From: an uncultured Pelagibacteraceae bacterium
GTDB lineage: Bacteria; Pseudomonadota; Alphaproteobacteria; Pelagibacterales; Pelagibacteraceae
Assembly: GCA_902635685.1 (NCBI GenBank)
Contig: CACPOY010000005.1
Span: 1-61,302, forward strand
DNA length: 61,302 nt
Direction of reading: 5' to 3'
The notes under the pieces are model-generated. The model worked only from the letters and a program-made list of their open reading frames with translations. It did no database searches and had not been told where the DNA came from. Of the stretch, positions 8,292 to 15,675 are shown piece after piece; within the stretch, counting starts at the first letter, position 1, and each line of letters begins with the position of its first letter. Position numbers and translations under genes: made by a program.

Positions 8292-9197
8292 TTGAATACT
8301 AAAGTAAAAAATCTTTTAGCATTTTCACTTTTATTTATTCAGCCAATATTTATGGCATCAAACTTAGTTGTTGCGAGAGGTGGAGTTGAATATGTTCCGC
8401 CAATTTCTCTGGCTTTTTGGAGATGGACATTAGTTTTTGTTATCCTTTTACCTTTTACATATTTGTCTTTAAGAAAAAATTATAAGATTATAAAAAATGA
8501 ATTTAAAAAACTTTTATTTTTAGGAGCCATGGGATGTGGAGTATGTGGAGCCTTCCCTTTTTTAGCTGGAAAAACTACTACAGTTACAAATATGGGAATA
8601 ATTTATACTTCTTCTCCAATTTTTATAATTTTAATATCTAGTTTCTTTTTTCATGAAAAGATTAATTTTACTAAGATAATTGGCCTCATTTCATGTTTAA
8701 TTGGTGTTTTTGCAATTATTATTAAGGGAGATCTTGATTTATTGATTAATCTTAATTTTACAATTGGTGATTTATGGATGCTGGCAGCTGCTATCGGTTG
8801 GGCTTTATATTCAATTTATTTATTTCACTGGAAATCAAAGCTCAAGATTTTTCAAAGATTTACCTTAATTGCATTTTTTGGTGCTTTGAGTTTATTTCCT
8901 TTTTATATTGGCGAAGAATTTTTTTTTGAAAGAACAACATTTAGTAATGAATTTTTTATGTGGATTATTTTTGCTGCTATTTCTCCAGGAATTATAGCTT
9001 TCACTCTTTATACAGTGGCTCAAAAAAAACTTGGTGCCTCTCTAACTGGATTTACATTATATGTTTTCACAATTTACGGTGCGATTTATGGTTACTTTTT
9101 ATTTGGAGAAAAACTTGAGAATTACCACTTAATTGGAACAGTTTTAGTATTTATTGGAGTATATTTAGCGAAGAAGAAAAATGCTAAACAAATTTAG
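8292..9197 (+). CDS. DMT-superfamily transporter (EamA family)
   Basis: 301-residue inner-membrane protein with about ten hydrophobic helices arranged as two repeated EamA halves, typical of drug/metabolite exporters. Early motif ARGGVEYVPPISLAFWRW and late motif LGASLTGFTLYVFTIYGAIYG fit the family. The only start giving the complete first helix is TTG at 8292; the next ATG (8352) would truncate helix 1. Its last 17 bases overlap the hydrolase gene. Substrate unknown. Confidence 0.85.
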   Translation: MNTKVKNLLAFSLLFIQPIFMASNLVVARGGVEYVPPISLAFWRWTLVFVILLPFTYLSLRKNYKIIKNEFKKLLFLGAMGCGVCGAFPFLAGKTTTVTNMGIIYTSSPIFIILISSFFFHEKINFTKIIGLISCLIGVFAIIIKGDLDLLINLNFTIGDLWMLAAAIGWALYSIYLFHWKSKLKIFQRFTLIAFFGALSLFPFYIGEEFFFERTTFSNEFFMWIIFAAISPGIIAFTLYTVAQKKLGASLTGFTLYVFTIYGAIYGYFLFGEKLENYHLIGTVLVFIGVYLAKKKNAKQI

Positions 9198-9999
9198 GAA
9201 AAAATTGACTCAAATTATTTTAATCTTAATTTTTATTTATTTTTTAATTTTAGTCTTTTTGTACTTTAACCAAAGAAATTTATTGTATCACCCAAATGAA
9301 AATAATTATTCTGGAGATAAAATTTCTGTTGAAATTAAAAAAGTTAAGATATTAACTTCGGATAATATTGAATTACTTGGATGGTATCATGAGAAAAATC
9401 TCAAAGACTATAAAACACTAGTTTTTTTTCATGGAAATGCAGGATCTTTAGAAAATAGAATTCATAAGCTTAATCATTTCAAAAACATGGATTTAAATTT
9501 TTTGATTATAGCCTGGAGAGGTTTTAGTGGAAATAAAGGTAATCCCTCAGAATTAGGTCTGTATGAAGATGGTCAAAGTGCCGTCGATTGGCTTATTGAA
9601 AAAGGTGTAAGAAAAAAAAATATTATCCTTTATGGGGAGTCTTTAGGCACTGGGGTAGCTACACATCTTGCACAAAACAAAGATTTTGCAGGAATAATTT
9701 TGGAAACACCATTTACTTCCATGATAGATGCTGCCAAAACTTTCTATCCTTATATTCCAGTCAAGTTACTACTTAAAGATAAGTATGAAAATTCTAGAAA
9801 ATTAAAAAATATAAATATACCATTATTAGTGATGCATGGAGAAAAAGATCAAATAGTTCCATTTCAGATGGGTAAAAAAATTTATGAATTAGCTAATAGA
9901 CCAAAATATTCCTATTTTACAAAATATGACAATCATATGATGGAATACGATGAAGATTTGATATTTGCGCTTGAATCTTTTTTGAAAAGTTTAAATTAA
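9181..9999 (+). CDS. Membrane-anchored alpha/beta hydrolase
   Basis: 272-residue serine hydrolase of the BEM46/ABHD13-like type. A single N-terminal hydrophobic anchor (about 8-28) precedes the fold. The oxyanion segment is FFHGNAGS, the nucleophile elbow is GESLGTG with Ser154, the acid is in HGEKDQIVP and the catalytic His in DNHMMEYD. The catalytic part probably faces the periplasm. It overlaps the end of the EamA gene by 17 bases, implying coupling. Natural substrate (peptide, lipid or ester) is unknown. Confidence 0.83.
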   Translation: MLNKFRKKLTQIILILIFIYFLILVFLYFNQRNLLYHPNENNYSGDKISVEIKKVKILTSDNIELLGWYHEKNLKDYKTLVFFHGNAGSLENRIHKLNHFKNMDLNFLIIAWRGFSGNKGNPSELGLYEDGQSAVDWLIEKGVRKKNIILYGESLGTGVATHLAQNKDFAGIILETPFTSMIDAAKTFYPYIPVKLLLKDKYENSRKLKNINIPLLVMHGEKDQIVPFQMGKKIYELANRPKYSYFTKYDNHMMEYDEDLIFALESFLKSLN

Positions 10000-10048
10000 G
10001 CCATAATCTCAACAAATATATTTCAAAATTTTTTTATAGCTTGATAAT

Positions 10049-10612
10049 GTGAGAAAATTTTTATTAATACTTTTATCTTATTTAACATTTACAAATATTG
10101 TTAATTCTCAAGAAAAATTTTTCCAGCCCGATGATTTATTTCACATAGATAATATGGACTCTCATAACAAAGAATTTAGTTTATATTTTAAAGGCAGAGA
10201 AAAATCTATTTTAGCAAGAGGTGAGGAAAGTAATTATATAAACGATTATCCAAAAGATCTGTATATTTACAATTATTCAACTAAGTCATCTTCTCCTCTA
10301 ATTTCTTATGATTGGTTTCCATCTCAAGCAAAATATTTTTTACAGGAATATGATTTTCCAGTATTTCCTGATGATTTTGCATATTATTTATTAGAGGATG
10401 ACAAAACATTGGTGATGATTAGTGCAGTAAAAAGTTTAAATGCAAATTTTAAGTATGATATCAGTAAGAAAAAATTAGAACTCTATCCCACTACAGGAAA
10501 GTTTGACTTTATAATTTCATCATTTTCAAAAGATTGTGGGTATTATAAATTTAAAGATAATTACAAATGTAATATCTACAAACCATTAATTTCTAGTAAT
10601 TTGATTAATTAA
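10049..10612 (+). CDS. Secreted protein of unknown function
   Basis: 187 residues, starting at GTG (10049), because the overlapping ATG at 10047 runs straight into TGA. The first 20 residues (MRKFLLILLSYLTFTNIVNS) form a Sec signal peptide with cleavage likely before QEKFF. The mature part is rich in Tyr, Asp, Phe and Lys, has two Cys near the C-terminus (in KDCGYY and YKCNIY) that could form a disulfide, and shows no motif I recognise. It ends in a palindromic stop shared with ftsY on the other strand. Probably periplasmic; function unassigned. Confidence 0.7.
   Translation: MRKFLLILLSYLTFTNIVNSQEKFFQPDDLFHIDNMDSHNKEFSLYFKGREKSILARGEESNYINDYPKDLYIYNYSTKSSSPLISYDWFPSQAKYFLQEYDFPVFPDDFAYYLLEDDKTLVMISAVKSLNANFKYDISKKKLELYPTTGKFDFIISSFSKDCGYYKFKDNYKCNIYKPLISSNLIN
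10605..10612. other. Shared palindromic double stop, TTAATTAA
   Basis: The 8-base palindrome supplies the TAA stop of the secreted orphan on the plus strand and the TAA stop of ftsY on the minus strand; both proteins therefore end in Asn (AAT). No intrinsic terminator hairpin is present at this convergent junction. The same arrangement occurs at 44573-44580 and 55756-55763. Confidence 0.9.
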
Positions 10613-11522
10613 CTTGGGTAAATGCTTCAGCAAATTTTTCGGCATCAAATAACTGAAGGTCATCCTCTTTTTCACCTAAGCCTAATGCAATAATGGGAAG
10701 TTTATATTTTTTAGCTAATGCTAAAAGTATGCCACCTTTTGCTGTTCCATCTAATTTAGTCATTACAACACCTGTTATAGGAATTATTTTATTAAATTCT
10801 TCAACCTGATTAATTATATTTTGTCCAGATGTAGCATCTAAAACTAAAATAACATTGTGGGGCGCTTCATTATCAATTTTTTTTATAACATTTGCTATTT
10901 TTTTGTATTCTTCCATAAGATTTTTTTTATTTTGAAGTCTGCCGGCTGTATCTATTAATACTTGATGAAAATTATTGTTAATTGCTTTTTCAACTGCCTT
11001 ATATGCCACCGATGCGGGATCAGCACCTTGAGAAGATTTAGTAATTGAAACATTAATTTTATTTGCCCAATTTTCTAGTTGTTCAATTGCTGCTGCTCTA
11101 AAAGTATCTGAGGCTGCAAACATAACTTTATTGCCATTAGATTTCAAAATTTTACCAATTTTACCGATAGTTGTCGTTTTTCCAACTCCATTAACTCCCG
11201 AAACTAAAGTTGAATTAAGTTTTTCTTTTTTCTCAAAAAATGAGTTATTCTCTAAAGGTTTCATTAAAGAAATTATGTACTCTTTTAAAATATAATTTAT
11301 CTCACTAGTTAGATCTTTGTTTGGATCGATTTTTTTATTCGAAATAATTTCTTTTATTTCTGATGCAGCTTCTAAACCTACATCTGATTGAATCAAAAAT
11401 TCCTCTATTTTATCTAAATTTTCATCATCTATCTCTTTTTTTATTATTATTTCTTTTAGACCGGATGTAAGTGCAGAAGCGCTTTTTTGAAAGCCAATTT
11501 TAAATTTATCAAAAATTCCCAT
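10605..11522 (-). CDS. ftsY: Signal recognition particle receptor FtsY
   Basis: 305-residue SRP GTPase that docks Ffh-ribosome complexes at the inner membrane. N-domain helices are followed by the G domain: GVNGVGKTTTIGK (P-loop, about 109-121), DTFRAAA, DTAGRLQNK and TKLDGTAKGG. The long acidic A domain seen in E. coli is absent, so this is the short NG-type receptor, as in many alphaproteobacteria. Its ATG overlaps the dapF stop by one base (TAATG), showing translational coupling. The ffh gene lies divergently about 1 kb away. Confidence 0.96.
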   Translation of the reverse strand: MGIFDKFKIGFQKSASALTSGLKEIIIKKEIDDENLDKIEEFLIQSDVGLEAASEIKEIISNKKIDPNKDLTSEINYILKEYIISLMKPLENNSFFEKKEKLNSTLVSGVNGVGKTTTIGKIGKILKSNGNKVMFAASDTFRAAAIEQLENWANKINVSITKSSQGADPASVAYKAVEKAINNNFHQVLIDTAGRLQNKKNLMEEYKKIANVIKKIDNEAPHNVILVLDATSGQNIINQVEEFNKIIPITGVVMTKLDGTAKGGILLALAKKYKLPIIALGLGEKEDDLQLFDAEKFAEAFTQVN

Positions 11523-12346
11523 TATAGTTTGATTTCAATTTCCTCTACATCTGATACAGGACCTTTCATATGTATTGAATTTTTTGCATCAATCCATATC
11601 GACAATTTTCCTGTCGAAAATTCTATATCTGTTTTATTTTCTGTTAAATTATTTATCTTACCGGCAAATGCAGTTGCGCAGGCAGCAGTACCACATGCCT
11701 TAGTCAATCCAGCTCCTCTTTCCCAGACTTTAACTTTAATCAAATCTTTATTTATTACTTGAGCAATTGTGACATTACATTTTTCTGGGAAAATTGAGTG
11801 ATTTTCAATTTCCGGACCAATTTTTTTAATATTGAAATCGTTTAGTTCATTAACAAAAAAAATGATATGTGGATTTCCGACATTCACTGCAGTGCCACCA
11901 ATATGCTCTTTATCATTTATATCAAGTATTTTAATATTTAAATTTCTTGTATCTAATTTTTCCAACAAGGGTATTTCACTCCAATCTGTTTTAGCTTTAC
12001 CGATTTCTGTTGTAACAATCTTATTTCCTAAAATTTCAGACTTTAACAGTCCAGAAAATGTCTTCAAAATTATAGTTTTGTTATCTGTTTCTTTTGAAAT
12101 GAAATTAGCAATGCATCTTGTTCCATTACCACATGCTCCTGACTCTCCACCGTCAGAATTAAAAAATTTCAAGTATGCATCAGCTGAATTATCGTTTTCT
12201 ATCAAAATCAATTGATCGCAACCAATAAAACTTCTATCGCAAATTTTAATTATCTGCTCTTTATTTAAATTGGTAATTTTTTGTCTATTATCAATAATTA
12301 CAAAGTCATTACCTAAACCATCCATTTTAAATGCTTTAATGTTCAT
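11522..12346 (-). CDS. dapF: Diaminopimelate epimerase
   Basis: 274-residue PLP-independent racemase converting LL- to meso-diaminopimelate for lysine and peptidoglycan synthesis. The two catalytic cysteines are visible in SGACGNGTRC and KACGTAACA, and the start MDGLGNDFVIID matches the family. It is the first gene of a minus-strand pair dapF-ftsY, divergent from ffh. In several alphaproteobacteria an MtaB-type methylthiotransferase lies between dapF and ftsY; here the genes overlap by one base. Confidence 0.96.
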   Translation of the reverse strand: MNIKAFKMDGLGNDFVIIDNRQKITNLNKEQIIKICDRSFIGCDQLILIENDNSADAYLKFFNSDGGESGACGNGTRCIANFISKETDNKTIILKTFSGLLKSEILGNKIVTTEIGKAKTDWSEIPLLEKLDTRNLNIKILDINDKEHIGGTAVNVGNPHIIFFVNELNDFNIKKIGPEIENHSIFPEKCNVTIAQVINKDLIKVKVWERGAGLTKACGTAACATAFAGKINNLTENKTDIEFSTGKLSIWIDAKNSIHMKGPVSDVEEIEIKL

Positions 12347-12368
12347 ATATGTTTATTTAACTTATTTA

Positions 12369-12396
12369 TTGACTTTTTGAACCTCTATTATAGTTT
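12369..12396 (+). promoter_or_regulatory. Probable promoter for the ffh leader
   Basis: TTGACT at 12369-12374 is a good -35. Possible -10 hexamers are TAGTTT at 12391-12396 (16-base spacing), TATAGT at 12389 or TATTAT at 12386 (short spacing). Any of them would start the RNA at about 12398-12403, at the beginning of the structured leader. Confidence 0.4.
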
Positions 12397-12398
12397 GT

Positions 12399-12494
12399 GG
12401 CAGTTTCCGCAAAAACGTTAAATTTGCGGTGTCTTTGGAAACAAAGAGATCGACACTAGTCTGCGAGGGTTCGCCCACTAGTGCGATTACTGTT
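12399..12494 (+). ncRNA. Structured 5' leader of ffh, possible four-helix junction
   Basis: Read as RNA, this interval folds into three adjacent hairpins closed by an outer stem. Outer stem: 12399-12404 with 12489-12494 (four Watson-Crick and two G-U pairs). Hairpin 1: CCGCAAA 12407-12413 with TTTGCGG 12423-12429. Hairpin 2: TCTTTG 12432-12437, GAAA tetraloop, CAAAGA 12442-12447. Hairpin 3: 12449-12460 with 12477-12487, eleven pairs with A12453 bulged, and an inner GCGA/TCGC stem. Linkers are only 1-2 bases. The outer 3' strand abuts GGG at 12495-12497, the likely ribosome binding site for ATG 12508. It lacks the conserved SRP RNA apical sequence. A cis-acting leader for ffh is my inference. 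Confidence 0.6.
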
Positions 12495-12507
12495 GGGTGT
12501 AATAAAT

Positions 12508-13866
12508 ATGTTTGAAAATTTGACTAATAAATTTGAGGAAGTTTTTTCCTCTTTAAAAAAAGCACCATCACTAGATGAAAATCAAGTAGATGAGGGATTA
12601 AGAGGTATTAGGCAGGCCTTGTTAGAGGCAGATGTATCTCTTGAAGTTGCAAAAGACTTCATCGAAAAAGTAAAACCAAAAGCTCTAGGTAAAGAAATTA
12701 TCAGATCGACATCCCCTGGAGATATGGTTGTGAAGATCGTTTATGACGAATTAGTCAGTTTGCTTGGTGAAAAAAATGATGATGTAAATCTCAACGCAGT
12801 CCCGCCTGTACCAATGATGTTGGTTGGACTTCAGGGCTCTGGTAAAACTACTACAACTGCTAAACTAGCAAGGTATCTAGAGAACACTAAAAAAAAGAGA
12901 GTAATGATGGTTAGTTTAGATATCTATAGGCCTGCTGCACAAGAACAATTAAAATTATTAGGTGAACAAAATAATATTATAACTTTACCGATAATTGAAG
13001 GTCAGCAACCAAATGAAATTTGTCAAAGAGCTTTAAGTGCTGCAAATTTAAATGGCGCAGATATAATTCTATTTGATACCGCTGGTAGAACTCAAATAGA
13101 CTTGCAGATGATGAGTGAAATTAAGCAAATTGAAAATACTATTAACCCTGCAGAGATATTTCTTGTTGCAGATTCATTAACAGGACAAGTGGCAGCGTCC
13201 GTCGCAAAAGAATTTAAAAACACTGTTAACCTCTCAGGAATAATCTTAACTAGAGCAGACGGAGATGCAAGGGGTGGAGCAGCAGTGAGTATGAAATTTG
13301 TGTCACAAGTACCAATTAAATTTTTAGGTATTGGTGAAAAAATTGAAAATCTTGAATTATTTCATCCAGATAGAATAGCAAATAGAATTCTTGGTATGGG
13401 AGATATCATATCTCTTGTAGAAAAAGCAGCTGAGGATTTAGGTGAGGAAAATATAAAGAAAGCTGAAGAGAATTTAAAAAAAGGTCAATTTTCAATGCAG
13501 GATTATTTAACACAATTAAGACAGATGAAAAAAATGGGAGGAATAGAAGGTGTGATGTCATTTATGCCTGGTGTATCTAAGGTTAAGTCCCAAATGGAAG
13601 CTGCTGGTATAGATGAAAGTGTTATCACTAAAAACGAGGCAATAATTTTGTCGATGACCAAAAAAGAACGAGAGAATCCAAAAATAATTAATGGTTCAAG
13701 AAAAAAAAGAATTGCTAATGGCTCTGGTACAGATCCAGCCACTATCAATAAATTGCTTAAACAATTTAAAATGATGTCAGAAATGATGAAAAAAATGTCA
13801 AAGGGAAATCTGAAAGGTATGTCTGATAAAGGAATACCACCAGAGTTATTTAATCAATTAAAATAA
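12508..13866 (+). CDS. ffh: Signal recognition particle protein Ffh
   Basis: 452-residue SRP54 GTPase that binds signal peptides and SRP RNA. The N domain is followed by GLQGSGKTTTTAKLA (P-loop), DTAGRTQ and TRADGDARGG (G4, usually TKxD; Lys is replaced by Arg here). The C-terminal M domain is rich in methionines (MMSEMMKKMSKG). I place the start at ATG 12508 (MFENLTNKF), the family N-terminus; an in-frame GTG at 12481 would add nine non-family residues from the structured leader. First gene of ffh-rpsP-trmD-rplS. Confidence 0.96.
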   Translation: MFENLTNKFEEVFSSLKKAPSLDENQVDEGLRGIRQALLEADVSLEVAKDFIEKVKPKALGKEIIRSTSPGDMVVKIVYDELVSLLGEKNDDVNLNAVPPVPMMLVGLQGSGKTTTTAKLARYLENTKKKRVMMVSLDIYRPAAQEQLKLLGEQNNIITLPIIEGQQPNEICQRALSAANLNGADIILFDTAGRTQIDLQMMSEIKQIENTINPAEIFLVADSLTGQVAASVAKEFKNTVNLSGIILTRADGDARGGAAVSMKFVSQVPIKFLGIGEKIENLELFHPDRIANRILGMGDIISLVEKAAEDLGEENIKKAEENLKKGQFSMQDYLTQLRQMKKMGGIEGVMSFMPGVSKVKSQMEAAGIDESVITKNEAIILSMTKKERENPKIINGSRKKRIANGSGTDPATINKLLKQFKMMSEMMKKMSKGNLKGMSDKGIPPELFNQLK

Positions 13867-13877
13867 AAGGAGAGCAA

Positions 13878-14372
13878 ATGTTAAAGTTAAGGTTATCAAG
13901 AGGTGGCACAAAAAAAAGACCAGTATACAAGTTAGTTGTTGCAGACAGTAGGTTTTCAAGGGATGGAAGATTTATAGAAAAGGTAGGTTTTTTTAATCCG
14001 TTACTTCCAAAAGAAAAAAAAGAGAGAATAGGACTTGAAGCTGAAAGAATTAAATATTGGTTGGGTCAAGGAGCAAAACCAACTACAAGAGTGGCAAGAA
14101 TTCTAGGAGAAAATGAGTTAATGCCTATGCCTGTTAACGGAAATAATCCTCAAAAAGCTATTCCAAAAAAAGATAGAAAAAAAGAAGCATCAACAGAAGC
14201 CAAAAAAGAAGAAGCTCCTAAAGCAGATGCAGCACCAGCAGCAGAAGCAAAAAAAGAAGAAGCTCCTAAAAAAGAAGAAGCTCCTAAAGCAGATGCAGCA
14301 CCATCAGCAGAAGCAAAAAAAAAAGAAGAAGCTCCTAAAAAAGAAGAGGCTTCAAAAGGGGAAAAAAAGTAA
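13878..14372 (+). CDS. rpsP: Ribosomal protein S16 with long repetitive C-terminal tail
   Basis: The first 80 or so residues are a normal bS16 (MLKLRLSRGGTKKRPVYKLV, DSRFSRDGRFIEKVGFFNP, GAKPTTRVARIL). The protein continues to 164 residues, about twice the usual length, with a low-complexity tail of Lys, Glu, Ala and Pro containing a 22/23-residue tandem repeat beginning EAPKADAAP. The tail should be disordered and project from the 30S body. A strong AAGGAG site (13867-13872) precedes the ATG. The next gene is trmD; rimM, normally in between, is absent. Confidence 0.96.
   Translation: MLKLRLSRGGTKKRPVYKLVVADSRFSRDGRFIEKVGFFNPLLPKEKKERIGLEAERIKYWLGQGAKPTTRVARILGENELMPMPVNGNNPQKAIPKKDRKKEASTEAKKEEAPKADAAPAAEAKKEEAPKKEEAPKADAAPSAEAKKKEEAPKKEEASKGEKK
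14211..14345 (+). repeat. Tandem in-frame repeat inside rpsP, about 66 bp x 2
   Basis: Two copies, 14211-14276 and 14277-14345, both starting GAAGCTCCTAAAGCAGATG and near identical. The second has an extra in-frame AAA codon in its A-run and a Ser codon in place of one Ala. Each copy encodes 22 or 23 residues of the S16 tail. The near identity suggests recent duplication or slippage. Confidence 0.9.
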
Positions 14373-14386
14373 TTTAAAAAATCATC

Positions 14387-15073
14387 ATGTTCCAAGCTCA
14401 AGTATTTACTTTGTACCCAGAATTTTTTCCTGGCCCTCTTGCTAAGGGTCTTTATGGAAAAGCTCTATCTAATAAGTTATGGAATTTGAATGTTGTAAAT
14501 ATAAGGGATGCAGCAACAGATAAACATAAAACTGTTGATGACACTCCGTATGGAGGTGGAACAGGAATGTTACTTAAACCAGATATATTAGCAAAATCGT
14601 TAGACCAAAGAGTAAAAAAAGATGAAAGAATTTTTTATTTATCACCTAAGGGAAAAAAGTTTGACCAAAAATTTGCAAAAGATTTATCAAAAGAAAAATC
14701 TATCTCTCTAATTTGTGGTCATTTTGAAGGAGTTGATGAGAGAGTTTTAGATACAAGAAATATAGAGGAAATAAGTATAGGAGATTATGTTTTGTCTGGT
14801 GGAGAAACTGCTGCATTAGTTGTGCTTGATACCATTTTAAGACTTTTACCTGGTGTACTAGGAAATAAAAAATCTGCAATTGATGAAACCTTTGAAAATG
14901 GTCTTTTAGAGTACCCCCAATATACAAAACCTCAAATTTGGGAGGAAAAACCAGTACCCGAGGTATTATTATCTGGAGATCATGCTAAAATTAAAGACTG
15001 GCGTTTATCTCAATCTGAGGCTATAACTCGCGACCGAAGACCAGATTTGTGGCAAAAATATAAGAAAAACTAA
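14387..15073 (+). CDS. trmD: tRNA (guanine-N1)-methyltransferase TrmD
   Basis: 228-residue SPOUT methyltransferase making m1G37 in tRNAs, which prevents +1 frameshifting. Visible motifs are VDDTPYGGGTGML (tRNA/guanine site), LICGHFEGVDERV and ISIGDYVLSGGETAALV (trefoil knot, AdoMet site). Length is normal. It starts 14 bases after rpsP, with no rimM between, and is followed at once by rplS, keeping the usual order otherwise. Confidence 0.96.
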   Translation: MFQAQVFTLYPEFFPGPLAKGLYGKALSNKLWNLNVVNIRDAATDKHKTVDDTPYGGGTGMLLKPDILAKSLDQRVKKDERIFYLSPKGKKFDQKFAKDLSKEKSISLICGHFEGVDERVLDTRNIEEISIGDYVLSGGETAALVVLDTILRLLPGVLGNKKSAIDETFENGLLEYPQYTKPQIWEEKPVPEVLLSGDHAKIKDWRLSQSEAITRDRRPDLWQKYKKN

Positions 15074-15088
15074 TTGAACAATTATAGA

Positions 15089-15664
15089 ATGAAAACAATC
15101 GAGGAAATAAATCAACATAATGTTAAAAAAATTCTATCAGAGAAAAAAATTCCTGATTTTTTTGCTGGAGATGTAGTTAAAGTAGGTGTCAGAATTACAG
15201 AGGGTAAAAAAGAGAGAATACAGTTTTTCGAAGGCGTTTGTATTGCAAAGAAAAATAGAGATTTGAACTCGTCATTTACAGTCAGAAAAATTTCATTTGG
15301 AGAAGGTGTTGAAAGAACTTTTCCACTATATGGGACTGTGATTGACTCTATTAAAGTAATCCGTTCAGGCAAAGTCAGAAGAGCAAAGCTTTACTACCTA
15401 AGGGATAGAACAGGAAAATCAGCAAGGATTGCTGAAAAAATAAGAAAAAAAATTGGCATTGATATTGATGTAAAGCCTGAAACGGTAAATGAGGAAAATC
15501 TTGCCCCAACAAATAAAGAAATTGAAACTGAGATAAATACAAAGGTTGTGTCAACATCGGATGAAAAAAAAGAGGAAACTACTAAAAAAGAACCTCAAAT
15601 AGATGCACCTAAAGCTGATATTAAAGCAGAAAAAAAACTTGAAAATCCCTCAGAAAAAAAATAA
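15089..15664 (+). CDS. rplS: Ribosomal protein L19 with charged C-terminal extension
   Basis: bL19 core ([59 protein letters not shown]-type segment) occupies about the first 125 residues. The remaining 65 form a Lys/Glu-rich tail ending PSEKK, much longer than the usual L19 of about 115-130 residues and similar in composition to the S16 tail. I choose ATG 15089 (MKTIEEIN), giving 191 residues; TTG at 15074, directly after the trmD stop, is possible and adds five residues. Confidence 0.93.
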   Translation: MKTIEEINQHNVKKILSEKKIPDFFAGDVVKVGVRITEGKKERIQFFEGVCIAKKNRDLNSSFTVRKISFGEGVERTFPLYGTVIDSIKVIRSGKVRRAKLYYLRDRTGKSARIAEKIRKKIGIDIDVKPETVNEENLAPTNKEIETEINTKVVSTSDEKKEETTKKEPQIDAPKADIKAEKKLENPSEKK

Positions 15665-15675
15665 TTTTTTTCTCA

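Noticed and set aside
11832-12215. 127-residue frame opposite dapF
   Set aside because: Antisense of a clear DapF with both catalytic cysteines; Ser/Pro/Phe-rich shadow.
12399-12494. The cloverleaf-like leader as a tRNA, tmRNA or SRP RNA
   Set aside because: There is no 7-bp acceptor with CCA, no anticodon loop of normal size, and the GGGTTCGCCC piece forms a hairpin instead of a proper T arm. The conserved SRP RNA apical loop with its GGAA and AGCAG elements is absent.
12481-12507. Nine-residue N-terminal extension of Ffh from GTG 12481
   Set aside because: It would be encoded by bases that pair in the leader RNA, and Ffh proteins begin at the MFENLT-like position.
14150-14401. 83-residue Ala/Ser/Phe-rich frame opposite the rpsP tail
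   Set aside because: It is the antisense image of the repetitive Lys/Glu/Ala codons; no ribosome site and no recognisable protein.
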